Notes: generated by a model not told the origin, from the sequence alone. DNA of 64,000 bases from Pseudomonas sp. MF4836 (GCF_002018875.1 NZ_MVOL01000014.1:1-64000); one strand, 5' to 3'; positions 49,926 through 59,181 are shown, numbered from the stretch's first letter. Numbers and translations are program-made.

Positions 49926-52743
49926 GGCTCTTACTCCGGTTGTGTTGCAAATTATTGGACAGCGCACGCAGGCCAAACGGCTTGATCAGACACTCATCCA
50001 TGCCGGCCGCCAGGCAGCGTTCACGCTCATCGCTGAGTGCATTGGCCGTGGCCCCGATAATGGGCAGGTCACAGCCCAGCCGGCGCAGTTGGGCGACCAA
50101 TTCATAGCCATTCATGTTGGGCATGTTGATATCGGTCAGCACCGCGTCGAATGCGCCTTCGTGCCACAGTGCGAGCGCTTCGTGGCCGTCGGCGGCGAGC
50201 TGCGCCGTACAGCCCAGTTCCTCCAGCTGGTCCTTGAGGATCAGCCGACTGATTGCGTTGTCTTCAGCCACCAGCAGGTGCAGCCCCAGTTGCGGCAACA
50301 CCACGGCGCCGGCCTGGGCGCCATCCGCCTGGCTGTAACTGCCTTGCGCCTGGCCGACTGCGCGGCGCAGGTCCACCAGGTTGCTGAGGTTGACCTGCCA
50401 CGACGCGGTCTTGCGATCACCGCTGCTCACACTCACTCTGTCGCACACCTGGACCAGCGGAATGTTCAAGCCTGGTCGGGGTTGCTCAAGGTCGCCAGCC
50501 TGCACCTGCACCAGGACTGCGGAGGCTTCCAGCCCTTGCTCCGAATGAATGCCGATTTGCGCACGGGCACCCCAGCGACGCAGCCAGCCGCAGATGTTCT
50601 CGGCAAGCTCGCGTGACGGAGAAACCACGTAAACCGTTTCGAGCAGCAGCCGTGGGGCGGTCGGAGCATCACCACTCAAATCCTGCTCCAGCGGCAGCTT
50701 CAAGATAAAACTGCTGCCCAGCCCTGGCTCGCTGACCACACGCAGGCTGCCATTCATCAGCGAGGTCAGGCGTTGGCAGATGGACAGGCCCAGGCCTGTA
50801 CCGGCGACCATGCCGGTGTTGTGCCCCACTTGATAAAACGGCGCGAACAGCAGTTGCTGGTGCTCAGCGGAAATACCCGCGCCGGTATCGGAGACCTGCC
50901 AGAGCACGCAGACGCGCTCGTCATCGCGACTTTCGACCTTGACCCGTAACACGATTCGCCCGCTTTCAGTGAACTTCACGGCATTGCTCAGCAGGTTGTT
51001 CAGAATCTGCCGGATGCGCGTCAAGTCACCCTTCAAGCGCTCGGGTAGCTGGGGGTCGACCTGGGCATACAGGTGCAGCCCTTTATTGATGGCAGCTGCC
51101 GAAAAGCCTTCGATGACCTCCTGAATCAGATCGAGCGTAGAGATCTCGCTCTCTTCCAGAAACAGTTGCCCGGCCTCGATCTTGGCCACATCCAGCACAT
51201 CACTGATCAACTGCAGCAAGGTCGATGACGAGCCTTCGATCGCATGCAGGTAGTTGGTCTGCTGGGTATTGAGGGTGGTCCGTGCCAGCAGCTCCAAGGT
51301 GCCGAGCACGCCATACAGTGGCGTGCGGATTTCATGGCTCATGGTGGCCAGGAACTGGGTCTTGGCCTCGTTCGCCGTGTCGGCCAATTGCCGAGCATGT
51401 TCCAGCGCCGCTTCCACCTGTTTATGGGCGCTGATGTCGCTGAAGGCGCAAAACAGCACATCCTCGCCACGGTAGCGGGTCGCGGAATAACTCAGGATCA
51501 GGTGTCGGCCACAGGTTTCGAACTCATCCGTGCCCTCTCCCGCCGGGCTGTCAAAGGCTTGACCAATCCACCCCTGACGACGTTGTTCGCGAACATCTCC
51601 AGCCCCCAGCCACTGCTCGGACAGGTGATTTTGCAGGACCACCGCACCGTCCATGCGGCGCAGCACGCAGAGCGCCACCGGAGCAGTCTGGATCACCGCG
51701 CGGCTGAAGGCTTCGCTTTCCACCAGCGACTTGTCGCGATAGATCGCCGGGGCAATCAGGCGCTTTTCTATTCGCGTCACCAGCAGCCAGGTGGCCGCCA
51801 CGCTGGCGATGCCCAACAGTACGACCAGCAGCAAGGGTCCACGCAATGCCAGGAATACAGAGCGAAAATCGATGGCATAGATCACCTGTAGATCGGTGTA
51901 ACCCAGGTGCTTGCGCATGATCATGCTGTCGGGCAACCAGCCCTGGCCGACAAAGCCGAAATATTTGTCACCCTGCAGCTGCGACACCGCCTGGCTCAGG
52001 CTGGGGTACGAGGCGCTGGCGAATACCTCGTTGCCCTGGGCATTGAGCACCAGAAACTCACCCACCCGATCACTGCTCAAGGCTGCCAGCACATCACCAT
52101 CTTCAATCTCCAACCCGAGCCATCCCGAGCTGGGTTCACGCTCATCGAGCAAGCTGAACAGGTACAGCGAAGAACCGGACTCCGGCGCCCGACTGGAGGT
52201 GTCATGCAGCCAGAGCTCGCCTTCCGGCGGCAGGCCCTGGGATGTCAGTTGTTCGAGTTTTTGCAGCACCGACTGTGGCACAACCCGCTCTTCCTGGAGG
52301 GCGCCCGGCAGATGCAGGATCTGCGGTTTCGAGCCGGCCTCGACGTATAGCAGGCTGATTTTGTTCTGGCGCAGGTAATCGAGCTTGCGCTCCGTGAGCC
52401 ACAGGCTCCAGAAAACCTCGCCGCGCCCCAGGCGTACATGCAGCTCCTCATCAGAAACCGTAGGTATGGTTTCTTGCACACCTCGATTGCGCACTGCCGA
52501 GAGGCTCAGATTGCGCAGCAGCACCTCATTGCCGGTGAAAAAACGCTGGGCAACGGAGATCGACCCGCTCAGGTAACCCCGTCGCAACGACACTTCGTCC
52601 TCGAAACTTGAAATGAGGTAGGCGTAAAGCGCACTGAATAAAGCGAACTGCAACACCAAGGCGAAAAGGCGTAATAGCTTGCGGGCGGCCTTGGGCGTTG
52701 AGAAGGAGGCGTCGGCGGGCTGGAATAACTGTTTGAATCTCAT
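49915..52743 (-). CDS. PvrS/RocS-like hybrid sensor kinase
   Basis: 942 residues. Membrane helices near 25-45 and 302-322 bracket a periplasmic sensor. A PAS-like segment, then HisKA with His470 (FLATMSHEIRTP), HATPase_c (NAVKF, AGTGLGLSI) and a receiver with Asp871 (LTDINMPNMNGYEL) follow. The protein ends 70 residues after that Asp, so no Hpt domain is present, unlike the RcsC-like kinase. It may need the Hpt of that partner to pass phosphate to the RcsB-like or EAL regulator. No ribosome site is obvious; AGACCACTG, similar to the repeated motif, lies just upstream. Confidence 0.92.
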   Translation of the reverse strand: MRFKQLFQPADASFSTPKAARKLLRLFALVLQFALFSALYAYLISSFEDEVSLRRGYLSGSISVAQRFFTGNEVLLRNLSLSAVRNRGVQETIPTVSDEELHVRLGRGEVFWSLWLTERKLDYLRQNKISLLYVEAGSKPQILHLPGALQEERVVPQSVLQKLEQLTSQGLPPEGELWLHDTSSRAPESGSSLYLFSLLDEREPSSGWLGLEIEDGDVLAALSSDRVGEFLVLNAQGNEVFASASYPSLSQAVSQLQGDKYFGFVGQGWLPDSMIMRKHLGYTDLQVIYAIDFRSVFLALRGPLLLVVLLGIASVAATWLLVTRIEKRLIAPAIYRDKSLVESEAFSRAVIQTAPVALCVLRRMDGAVVLQNHLSEQWLGAGDVREQRRQGWIGQAFDSPAGEGTDEFETCGRHLILSYSATRYRGEDVLFCAFSDISAHKQVEAALEHARQLADTANEAKTQFLATMSHEIRTPLYGVLGTLELLARTTLNTQQTNYLHAIEGSSSTLLQLISDVLDVAKIEAGQLFLEESEISTLDLIQEVIEGFSAAAINKGLHLYAQVDPQLPERLKGDLTRIRQILNNLLSNAVKFTESGRIVLRVKVESRDDERVCVLWQVSDTGAGISAEHQQLLFAPFYQVGHNTGMVAGTGLGLSICQRLTSLMNGSLRVVSEPGLGSSFILKLPLEQDLSGDAPTAPRLLLETVYVVSPSRELAENICGWLRRWGARAQIGIHSEQGLEASAVLVQVQAGDLEQPRPGLNIPLVQVCDRVSVSSGDRKTASWQVNLSNLVDLRRAVGQAQGSYSQADGAQAGAVVLPQLGLHLLVAEDNAISRLILKDQLEELGCTAQLAADGHEALALWHEGAFDAVLTDINMPNMNGYELVAQLRRLGCDLPIIGATANALSDERERCLAAGMDECLIKPFGLRALSNNLQHNRSKSRAL

Positions 52744-52942
52744 TAATTCACACTAAACAGACCACTGCTTCAAGAGACAAGATTCTTCCTGAACTTATAT
52801 TCCATTCAAAAAATTAATACCGAGAGCAAGCAGGAAATTCCATTTAACTGCTTGCCTTGAACTTTTCACCCTCGATTTAACTCGAGCGTTCCATGTATAC
52901 AGATCAATTCACTTTTAGCCGTATGCAGGTGTGCAAATACCC

Positions 52943-53383
52943 TTAGCGGATACTGCGGATATTGCCTTTATTGCCCTTCACGGTGACCGCGACTTTCTTG
53001 AACACGAAGTAGTTTTCTTCGCTGACTTCATAACGCGGAGCGACGATCAGGTCAGCGCCGGAAGCCTTGACCGCCTTGTAGGCCGCAGCCGATTTGACTG
53101 CGCTGACAGGGTCGAAACCCAGGCCGCCCAGGGCCCCGCCGCCGTCGCCGCCATAGGCCACGCCGTCGGCAAATTCGCTGTCGCCACCGAACTTGAGGAA
53201 ACCAAACAGGATATTGACCGAGGATTGACCGGAGATGGCTTCACCGACTGTCACGTCCGCCTTGAGGTCGGTTTTTACTACGCTGTCGATCGGAGCCGAC
53301 GGCTGGCTGATGTTGTAGCTGACACAACCACTTGCACCCGCAATAACGGTTGCCAAGGCTACACATTTTAAAAGCGCATTCAT
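52943..53383 (-). CDS. Small lipoprotein of unknown function
   Basis: 146 residues. Lipobox AGASGC near residues 15-20 (MNALLKCVALATVIAGASGC). The mature part has a Gly-rich stretch (YGGDGGGALGGLGFDPVSAVKSAA) and an Ala-rich helix, then the C-terminal VSEENYFVFKKVAVTVKG. It resembles other short outer-membrane lipoproteins without named function. It is upstream of the kinase operon on the same strand, 199 bp away. The upstream region carries the motif shared with the pilin promoter, suggesting co-regulation. Confidence 0.75.
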   Translation of the reverse strand: MNALLKCVALATVIAGASGCVSYNISQPSAPIDSVVKTDLKADVTVGEAISGQSSVNILFGFLKFGGDSEFADGVAYGGDGGGALGGLGFDPVSAVKSAAAYKAVKASGADLIVAPRYEVSEENYFVFKKVAVTVKGNKGNIRSIR

Positions 53384-53487
53384 AAAACGTCCTTATTACT
53401 GAACAGTTAATGCATCCAGATGGGGATACAACGCCCCGCTTAGTCGGGGAGCCGGAGCATATAACCTAAGTTCAAAGGATCTAAATC

Positions 53488-53500
53488 AGACCAGTCCTAT
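53488..53500 (-). promoter_or_regulatory. Repeated motif ATAGGACTGGTCT, copy 2
   Basis: Same 13 bases and orientation as copy 1 at 43893, about 105 bp before the lipoprotein start. Confidence 0.35.
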
Positions 53501-53556
53501 AACTCGTCGAAACCGAAGTTTAAATGGGCCAAAATCCACAAGCCCTGGCGATTTTT

Positions 53557-54468
53557 TCAGCGTGCCCCAGGCCGACGCTTCAAGGTCTCGCTCGGCAGCT
53601 CCTTGAACAAGGCCCGGTAGCTGCTGGAAAACCGGCCCAGGTGCCAGAACGACCAGTGCATCGCGACCTCGGCCACGGTGGTGTCCGCAGTGCTGCGACC
53701 AAGCAGTTCGCGGTGCGCGCTGTTGAGCCGCCGCAAGCGCAGCCACTGGCTTGGCGCCATGCCGGTGTAGGTCTTGAAGGTGTGTTGCAGCTGACGCAGG
53801 GAAACCCCGGCAACCTCGGACAGTTCCAGCAGGTTAAGGGTCTCTTCGGGCACATCGGCGGCCCATTCCGCGACCCGCTTCATGATCGAACGCTCCTCGG
53901 CACGCCGCTGCATGGCGCCGCGCTCCAGGCGCACGCAGGCGTTGTCGAGGATGTACAGGCAGTCTTCGAGCAGTTGCTGGGTCAGGGCTTCCCTGCTCGG
54001 CGGATCGAAGGTCTGGGACAGGCGGGTCAAAGTGCCGCTGAGCCAGCGGCTGAACAGCGCGTTCTGCCCCGAGTTGAGTGGCGCCATGAACAACCCTTCC
54101 AGGCGCTCGACACTCAGGCCATGGCGCTGGACGAACTCGGCACCGAACACCACCGCCACTTCCTGGTAGTTCTCCGGGGTGATCCAGATGTTGCGGCTTT
54201 CGCCATTGAGCACGTACAGCGCGTTGTCGCTGCGATCGAAACAGAACGCCAGTGCCCCCGGTGGCGCGCAGAAGTTCTGCTCGACCCGGGTGTTCATGCA
54301 TTCCTCGTAGATCTCCACCCCCTGCAGGTCGAGGTAGCGCACCTGGCCGGCGAAATGCCCGGGTGACATCTGCTGGTAATGCTGGACCCAGCCGGGTGTG
54401 GCACGGATCTGTTCAGCCACGTCGGCGGAGTTGAATGCTTGGACTTGCAAGGCGTTGCACGTTGTCAT
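53557..54468 (-). CDS. AraC-family transcriptional regulator
   Basis: About 303 residues. The C-terminal AraC DNA-binding domain (about 210-300) has LNLLELSEVAGVSLRQLQHTFKTY and TVAEVAMHWSFWHLGRFSSSYRALF. The N-terminal ligand domain is of the EutR/OruR-like type with AFCFDRSDNALYVLNGES. ATG 54468 (MTTCNALQV) has AGG upstream; a GTG six codons earlier is possible. It is divergent from the polyamine catabolic operon at 54622 with about 150 bp between, so it is the likely regulator of that operon. Confidence 0.9.
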   Translation of the reverse strand: MTTCNALQVQAFNSADVAEQIRATPGWVQHYQQMSPGHFAGQVRYLDLQGVEIYEECMNTRVEQNFCAPPGALAFCFDRSDNALYVLNGESRNIWITPENYQEVAVVFGAEFVQRHGLSVERLEGLFMAPLNSGQNALFSRWLSGTLTRLSQTFDPPSREALTQQLLEDCLYILDNACVRLERGAMQRRAEERSIMKRVAEWAADVPEETLNLLELSEVAGVSLRQLQHTFKTYTGMAPSQWLRLRRLNSAHRELLGRSTADTTVAEVAMHWSFWHLGRFSSSYRALFKELPSETLKRRPGAR

Positions 54469-54621
54469 CGGGGGGACCTTACGCACTCGTTTGGTGCGTT
54501 TTGGTTCTGCTTAAAGTGGATAGATGGAACCTTGAGCGTCGACCAAGATAGTCGTCAACGCGCTGCAGGGGAAGCCTTGCCGGAGCCCCTGGCGCCGAAT
54601 CAACCCACCCCCGAGGTTTTT

Positions 54622-55980
54622 ATGAATGCCCCTTTCGATCAGCTGTCCACTTGGCTGAAAGATCACAAGATTACCGAAGTAGAGTGCGTGGTCAGCGACC
54701 TGACCGGTATTGCCCGCGGCAAGATCGCACCGACCAACAAGTTCCTGAACGAGCGCGGGATGCGCCTTCCGGAAAGTGTGCTGTTGCAAACGGTAACCGG
54801 GGATTTTGTCGACGACGACATCTACTACGCCCTCCTCGACCCGGCCGACATCGACATGGTCTGCCGCCCCGACGCCGCGGCGACCTATGTGGTGCCGTGG
54901 GCGATCGAGCCGACGGCGATCGTCATCCACGATACCTTCGACAAGCTCGGCAACCCGATCGAACTGTCACCGCGCAATGTGCTGAAAAAGGTCCTGCAGC
55001 TCTACACCGACAAGGGCTGGCAGCCGATCGTCGCGCCAGAGATGGAGTTTTACCTGACCCAGCGCTGCGAAGACCCGGACCTGCCGCTCAAGGCCCCCCT
55101 GGGCCGTTCGGGGCGTGCCGAAAGCGGGCGGCAGTCGTTCTCCATCGACGCCGCCAACGAATTCGACCCGCTGTTCGAAGACGTCTATGACTGGTGCGAA
55201 GCTCAGGGCCTGGACCTCGATACGTTGATCCACGAAGACGGCCCGGCGCAGATGGAAATCAACTTCCGCCACGGCGATGCCCTGGACCTGGCCGACCAGA
55301 TCACCGTGTTCAAGCGCACCCTGCGCGAGGCGGCGCTCAAGCACAATGTCACCGCAACCTTCATGGCCAAGCCGGTGGCCGACGAACCGGGCAGCGCCAT
55401 GCACCTGCACCAGAGTGTGGTGGACATCGCCACCGGCAAGCCGATCTTCGCCGACGACCAGGGCCGGATGAGCCCGTTGTTCCTGCACCATATCGGCGGC
55501 TTGCAGAAGTACATCCCGAAGGTGCTGCCGATGTTCGCACCCAACGTCAATTCGTTCCGCCGCTTCCTGCCGGACACCTCGGCCCCGGTCAACGTCGAGT
55601 GGGGCGAGGAAAACCGCACCGTCGGCCTGCGGGTACCGACGTCCACCCCGGAGGCCATGCGTGTCGAAAACCGCTTGCCGGGAGCCGACGCCAACCCTTA
55701 CCTGGCGATTGCCGCCAGCCTGCTGTGCGGCTACCTGGGCATGGTCGAGGGCATCGAGCCCAGCGCTCCGGTCCAGGGCCGGGCCTATGAGCGGCGTAAC
55801 CTGCGCCTGCCGATCACCATTGAAGATGCCCTGGCGCACATGGACAGCTGCCCGACCATCGAGCAGTACCTGGGGCGTAAATTCGTCCAGGGCTATGTCG
55901 CGGTCAAGCGCGCCGAACATGAGAACTTCAAGCGTGTGATCAGCTCCTGGGAACGGGAGTTCCTGCTGCTCAGCGTCTGA
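54622..55980 (+). CDS. Glutamine synthetase-family gamma-glutamylpolyamine synthetase
   Basis: 452 residues. Glutamine-synthetase fold with metal-binding Glu in APEMEFYL, then QMEINFRHGDA, the MHLHQS loop and the ENRTVGLRVP block. In Pseudomonas such class III members attach glutamate to putrescine or other polyamines (PuuA/SpuI/PauA), initiating the gamma-glutamyl pathway. The following binding protein and FAD oxidase fit. Shorter than some relatives only because the frame upstream of ATG 54622 overlaps the AraC gene and is not used. Confidence 0.9.
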   Translation: MNAPFDQLSTWLKDHKITEVECVVSDLTGIARGKIAPTNKFLNERGMRLPESVLLQTVTGDFVDDDIYYALLDPADIDMVCRPDAAATYVVPWAIEPTAIVIHDTFDKLGNPIELSPRNVLKKVLQLYTDKGWQPIVAPEMEFYLTQRCEDPDLPLKAPLGRSGRAESGRQSFSIDAANEFDPLFEDVYDWCEAQGLDLDTLIHEDGPAQMEINFRHGDALDLADQITVFKRTLREAALKHNVTATFMAKPVADEPGSAMHLHQSVVDIATGKPIFADDQGRMSPLFLHHIGGLQKYIPKVLPMFAPNVNSFRRFLPDTSAPVNVEWGEENRTVGLRVPTSTPEAMRVENRLPGADANPYLAIAASLLCGYLGMVEGIEPSAPVQGRAYERRNLRLPITIEDALAHMDSCPTIEQYLGRKFVQGYVAVKRAEHENFKRVISSWEREFLLLSV

Positions 55981-56028
55981 TAGCGGGCTTTGCATCACGA
56001 TCGAACAACAACTCGAAGAGGTGTCGAC

Positions 56029-57117
56029 ATGCGTCTATTGAAATCCGTGGTTCCCGTGGCCCTGGCGTTGCTGTGCAGCGCCGGCGCCCAGGCTCAGCCG
56101 AGCGTCAGCGTGTACAACTGGACCGACTACATCGGCGAGACCACCCTCGCCGACTTCCAGGCAAAAACCGCAATCAAGGTGATCTACGACGTCTTCGACT
56201 CCAACGAGACCCTGGAGGGCAAGTTGCTGGCCGGGCGCACCGGGTATGACGTGGTGGTGCCGTCGAACCATTTCCTGGCGCGCCAGATCAAGGCCGGGGC
56301 CTTCCTCAAGCTGGATCGCGCACAACTGCCGAACTGGTCGAACCTGGACCCGAAACTGCTGGCCCTGCTGGAGAAGAACGACCCCGGCAACCAGCACTCG
56401 GTGCCCTACCTCTGGGGCACCAACGGCATCGGCTACAACGTCGACAAGGTCAAGCAGGTGCTGGGGATCGACCATATCGATTCGTGGGCGGTGTTTTTCG
56501 AACCCGAGAACCTGAAAAAGCTCAGCCAGTGCGGCGTGTCGATGATGGACTCGCCCGATGAAGTGTTCCCGGCGGTGCTCAACTACCTGGGCCTGGACCC
56601 ACGCAGCGAGAACCCCGAGGACTACAAGAAAGCTGAAGCCAAGCTGCTGGCGATCCGCCCGTATATCACCTACTTCCACTCCTCCAAGTACGTGTCCGAC
56701 CTGGCCAACGGCAATATCTGCCTGGCCTTCGGTTATTCGGGGGATGTGTTCCAGGCGGCGAACCGGGCCAAAGAGGCGAAAAACGGGGTGAATGTCGCTT
56801 ACTCGATCCCCAAGGAAGGCAGCAACCTGTGGTTTGACCTGCTGGCCATCCCCGCCGATGCTGGCAACGTCAAGGAGGCCCACGCCTTTATCAACTACCT
56901 GCTGGACCCGCAGGTGATCGCCAAGGTCAGTGCCTCGGTCGGTTATGCCAACCCCAACCCGGCGTCGAAGCAGTACATGGACCCCGAACTGGTGAATAAC
57001 CCCGAGGTTTACCCACCCCAGGAGGTGCTGGACAAGCTCTACATCTCCAGTACCCAGCCGCCGGCCATCATGCGTCTGATGACCCGGTCCTGGAGCAAAG
57101 TGAAGTCCAACAAATGA
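56029..57117 (+). CDS. Polyamine (putrescine-type) ABC transporter substrate-binding protein
   Basis: 362 residues. Signal peptide MRLLKSVVPVALALLCSAGAQA, mature start QPSVSVYNW. PotF-like: VYNWTDYIGETTL, DVVVPSNHFLARQ and PYLWGTNGIGYN, with aromatic and acidic residues of the PotF pocket (WTDY; DSNETLEGK). ATG 56029, GAAGAGGTG upstream. No permease or ATPase genes are next to it, so it must use components encoded elsewhere. Confidence 0.9.
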   Translation: MRLLKSVVPVALALLCSAGAQAQPSVSVYNWTDYIGETTLADFQAKTAIKVIYDVFDSNETLEGKLLAGRTGYDVVVPSNHFLARQIKAGAFLKLDRAQLPNWSNLDPKLLALLEKNDPGNQHSVPYLWGTNGIGYNVDKVKQVLGIDHIDSWAVFFEPENLKKLSQCGVSMMDSPDEVFPAVLNYLGLDPRSENPEDYKKAEAKLLAIRPYITYFHSSKYVSDLANGNICLAFGYSGDVFQAANRAKEAKNGVNVAYSIPKEGSNLWFDLLAIPADAGNVKEAHAFINYLLDPQVIAKVSASVGYANPNPASKQYMDPELVNNPEVYPPQEVLDKLYISSTQPPAIMRLMTRSWSKVKSNK

Positions 57118-58427
57118 ATCAGCCAAACACCGGGGCGGCGCCTGCCGAGCACGCCCGCTCCTATTACGCGGCCTCGGCCAGGGCCTTGGCCGGCTACCCG
57201 GTGCTGAATGAGGACCTGGAGGCCGACGTCTGCGTCATCGGCGGCGGCTTTACCGGGGTCAACACCGCCATCGAACTGGCCCAGCGCGGGTTGTCGGTGA
57301 TCCTGCTCGAGGGCCAGCGGATCGGTTGGGGCGCCAGCGGGCGCAATGGCGGCCAGCTGATTCGCGGTATCGGCCATGACGTCAGCGGCTTTGCGCGCTA
57401 CGTCGGCGAAGAGGGAGTCAACTACCTGAATCGGGCCGGCATCGACTCGGTGGAGCTGGTGCGGCAACGGGTCGGCGAACACGGCATCGACTGCGACCTG
57501 CGCTGGGGGTTTTGCGAATTGGCCAACACCCCGGCGCAGTTCGCCGCCTTCCAGGCCGAGCAGGACAGCCTGGCGGCCATGGGCTATGCCCACGCGACAC
57601 GCATCGTCGGTGCCGCGGACATGGGCCAGGTGGTGGGTTCGTCGGTGTATGCCGGTGGCCTGGTGGACATGGGCTCGGGGCATCTGCACCCGCTCGACCT
57701 GGTGCTGGGCGAAGCTCGCCTGGCCGAATCCCTGGGGGTGCGGATCTTCGAGAACAGCCCGGCGCTGCAACTGCTGCACGGCGAATCCGTGACAATCCGT
57801 TGTGCCCAGGGCACGGTACGCGCCGCCAATCTGGTGCTGGCCTGCAATGCCCATCTGGATGACCTGGAACCACGCCTGAGCGGCAAGGTGCTGCCGGCCG
57901 GCAGCTACATCATCGCCACCGAGCCACTGGACGAGGCCTTGGCGCAGCAGTTGATCCCGCAGAACCTGGCGCTGTGCGACCAGAAGGTCGGCCTCGATTA
58001 TTACCGGCTGTCCGCCGACCGCCGCCTGCTGTTCGGCGGTGCCTGTCATTATTCAGGGCACGATCCGGCCGATATTGCGGCGTACATGCGGCCGAAGATG
58101 CTCAAGGTGTTTCCGCAACTGGCCAGGGTGCGCATCGATTATCAATGGGGCGGCAAGATCGGTATCACCGCCAATCGCTTCCCCCAGGTCGGGCGCCTGG
58201 CGCAGTACCCGAACGTGTTTTATGCCCAGGGCTATTCCGGCCACGGCCTCAACGTCACCCACTGGACCGCCAGGCTGCTGGCCGAGGCCATCCATGCCGG
58301 CCACAGCCAGGGCCTGGATATCTTCAGTGCCGTGCCGCATATGACCTTCCCCGGTGGCCCGGCCTTGCGCGCGCCGCTGCTGGCATTGGGCATGCTCTGG
58401 CACCGCTTGCGCGAGGTGTTGGGTTGA
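57114..58427 (+). CDS. FAD-dependent gamma-glutamylpolyamine oxidase-like oxidoreductase
   Basis: 437 residues of the DAO family. The FAD dinucleotide-binding motif is VIGGGFTGVNTAIELAQ, followed by GWGASGRNGGQL. A C-terminal FAD contact is in GYSGHGLNVTHWTA. PuuB-type oxidases convert gamma-glutamylpolyamine to the aldehyde with hydrogen peroxide release. ATG overlaps the preceding stop by 4 bases. Together with the synthetase it covers the first two steps of the gamma-glutamyl route. Confidence 0.9.
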   Translation: MNQPNTGAAPAEHARSYYAASARALAGYPVLNEDLEADVCVIGGGFTGVNTAIELAQRGLSVILLEGQRIGWGASGRNGGQLIRGIGHDVSGFARYVGEEGVNYLNRAGIDSVELVRQRVGEHGIDCDLRWGFCELANTPAQFAAFQAEQDSLAAMGYAHATRIVGAADMGQVVGSSVYAGGLVDMGSGHLHPLDLVLGEARLAESLGVRIFENSPALQLLHGESVTIRCAQGTVRAANLVLACNAHLDDLEPRLSGKVLPAGSYIIATEPLDEALAQQLIPQNLALCDQKVGLDYYRLSADRRLLFGGACHYSGHDPADIAAYMRPKMLKVFPQLARVRIDYQWGGKIGITANRFPQVGRLAQYPNVFYAQGYSGHGLNVTHWTARLLAEAIHAGHSQGLDIFSAVPHMTFPGGPALRAPLLALGMLWHRLREVLG

Positions 58428-58450
58428 AGGGGTGACACCGACCTGGCGAC

Positions 58451-58590
58451 TCAGTGGCTGATAAAGCGCAGAATCGCCTCGGCCACGGCCGGCCCGGCTT
58501 CGCGCTGTGGAAAATGCCCCACACCCGGCACTACCTGGCGTTCATAGCGACCGCTAAGGACTTCGCCAGTACCTGGCTGCCACACGTGTT
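58451..58590 (-). pseudogene. Remnant: C-terminal end of an alpha/beta hydrolase
   Basis: The minus-strand frame ending at 58451 reads SGRYERQVVPGVGHFPQRE then AVAEAILRF, the final strand-His-helix of epoxide-hydrolase or haloalkane-dehalogenase type alpha/beta hydrolases (catalytic His in GVGHFPQ). About 40 residues are recognisable; the remaining more than 200 residues are missing. Exact upstream edge is uncertain (58565-58600). Confidence 0.65.
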
Positions 58591-58592
58591 GC

Positions 58593-59123
58593 ACGTCGTT
58601 CAACCGCGCCCATCCCTGCGCCAGCATCGAGCTCAAGGTGGGCATCACCAGCGAGTTGCTGCAGCACAAACGCCTGGGTCAACTGGACCTGGTGTTCGGC
58701 AAGCAATGCGCGCGGGGTGATGACGAAGGCGAATTGCTTTGGGAGGAGCCGCTGGTCTGGGCCTCCAGCAGCACGCTCAAACTGCTACCGGACGCCAGCC
58801 TGCCGCTGGCGGTGTTTCCCGAACCCTGCGTGTACCGCGAGGCCGCCATTGCGGCACTGGCCAGCAGTGCCCGGCCATGGCGTGTGGCCTTTGAAAGCAG
58901 CAGCATGGCCGGCTGTATCGCCGCCGCCCTGGCGGGTGTTGCGGTGACACCCATTGCCCGCAGCCAACGGCTGGACGGACTCCAGGAGTTGGGCTCCGAG
59001 CACGGCCTGGGAGCCATGAGCCAGGCCCGCTTCTATGCCTTCGCCGAGCAGAACACACCTGCGGTAGCGACGCTGGTTGAAGCGGTGCGGGAAATTGGCC
59101 AACGGAAGCGCTTTATTCGTTGA
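58593..59123 (+). pseudogene. Remnant: effector domain of a LysR-family regulator
   Basis: The plus frame from about 58593 reads SFNRAHP, then IELKVGITSELLQHKRLGQL, then DLVFG, typical of the LysR substrate-binding domain, and continues in frame to a stop at 59123. The N-terminal helix-turn-helix is absent and sequence before 58593 is unlike LysR. It cannot bind DNA as a normal LysR protein. GTG 58638 could still start a short protein. Confidence 0.7.
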
Positions 59124-59181
59124 TGTGGGTTGGGCGACGGGATTTGCAGCCAATGGCACGGCAATGGCACAACTCACAATT

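Noticed and set aside
43893..53500. 13-bp direct repeats as attachment sites of a 9.6 kb island
   Set aside because: Both copies sit at promoter positions in the same orientation, there is no integrase or tRNA, and the first copy would split the pilus genes from their regulators. A shared regulatory site is the better reading.
54379..54621. Longer N terminus for the gamma-glutamylpolyamine synthetase
   Set aside because: It would overlap the AraC gene and has no glutamine synthetase features; ATG 54622 begins at the family N terminus.
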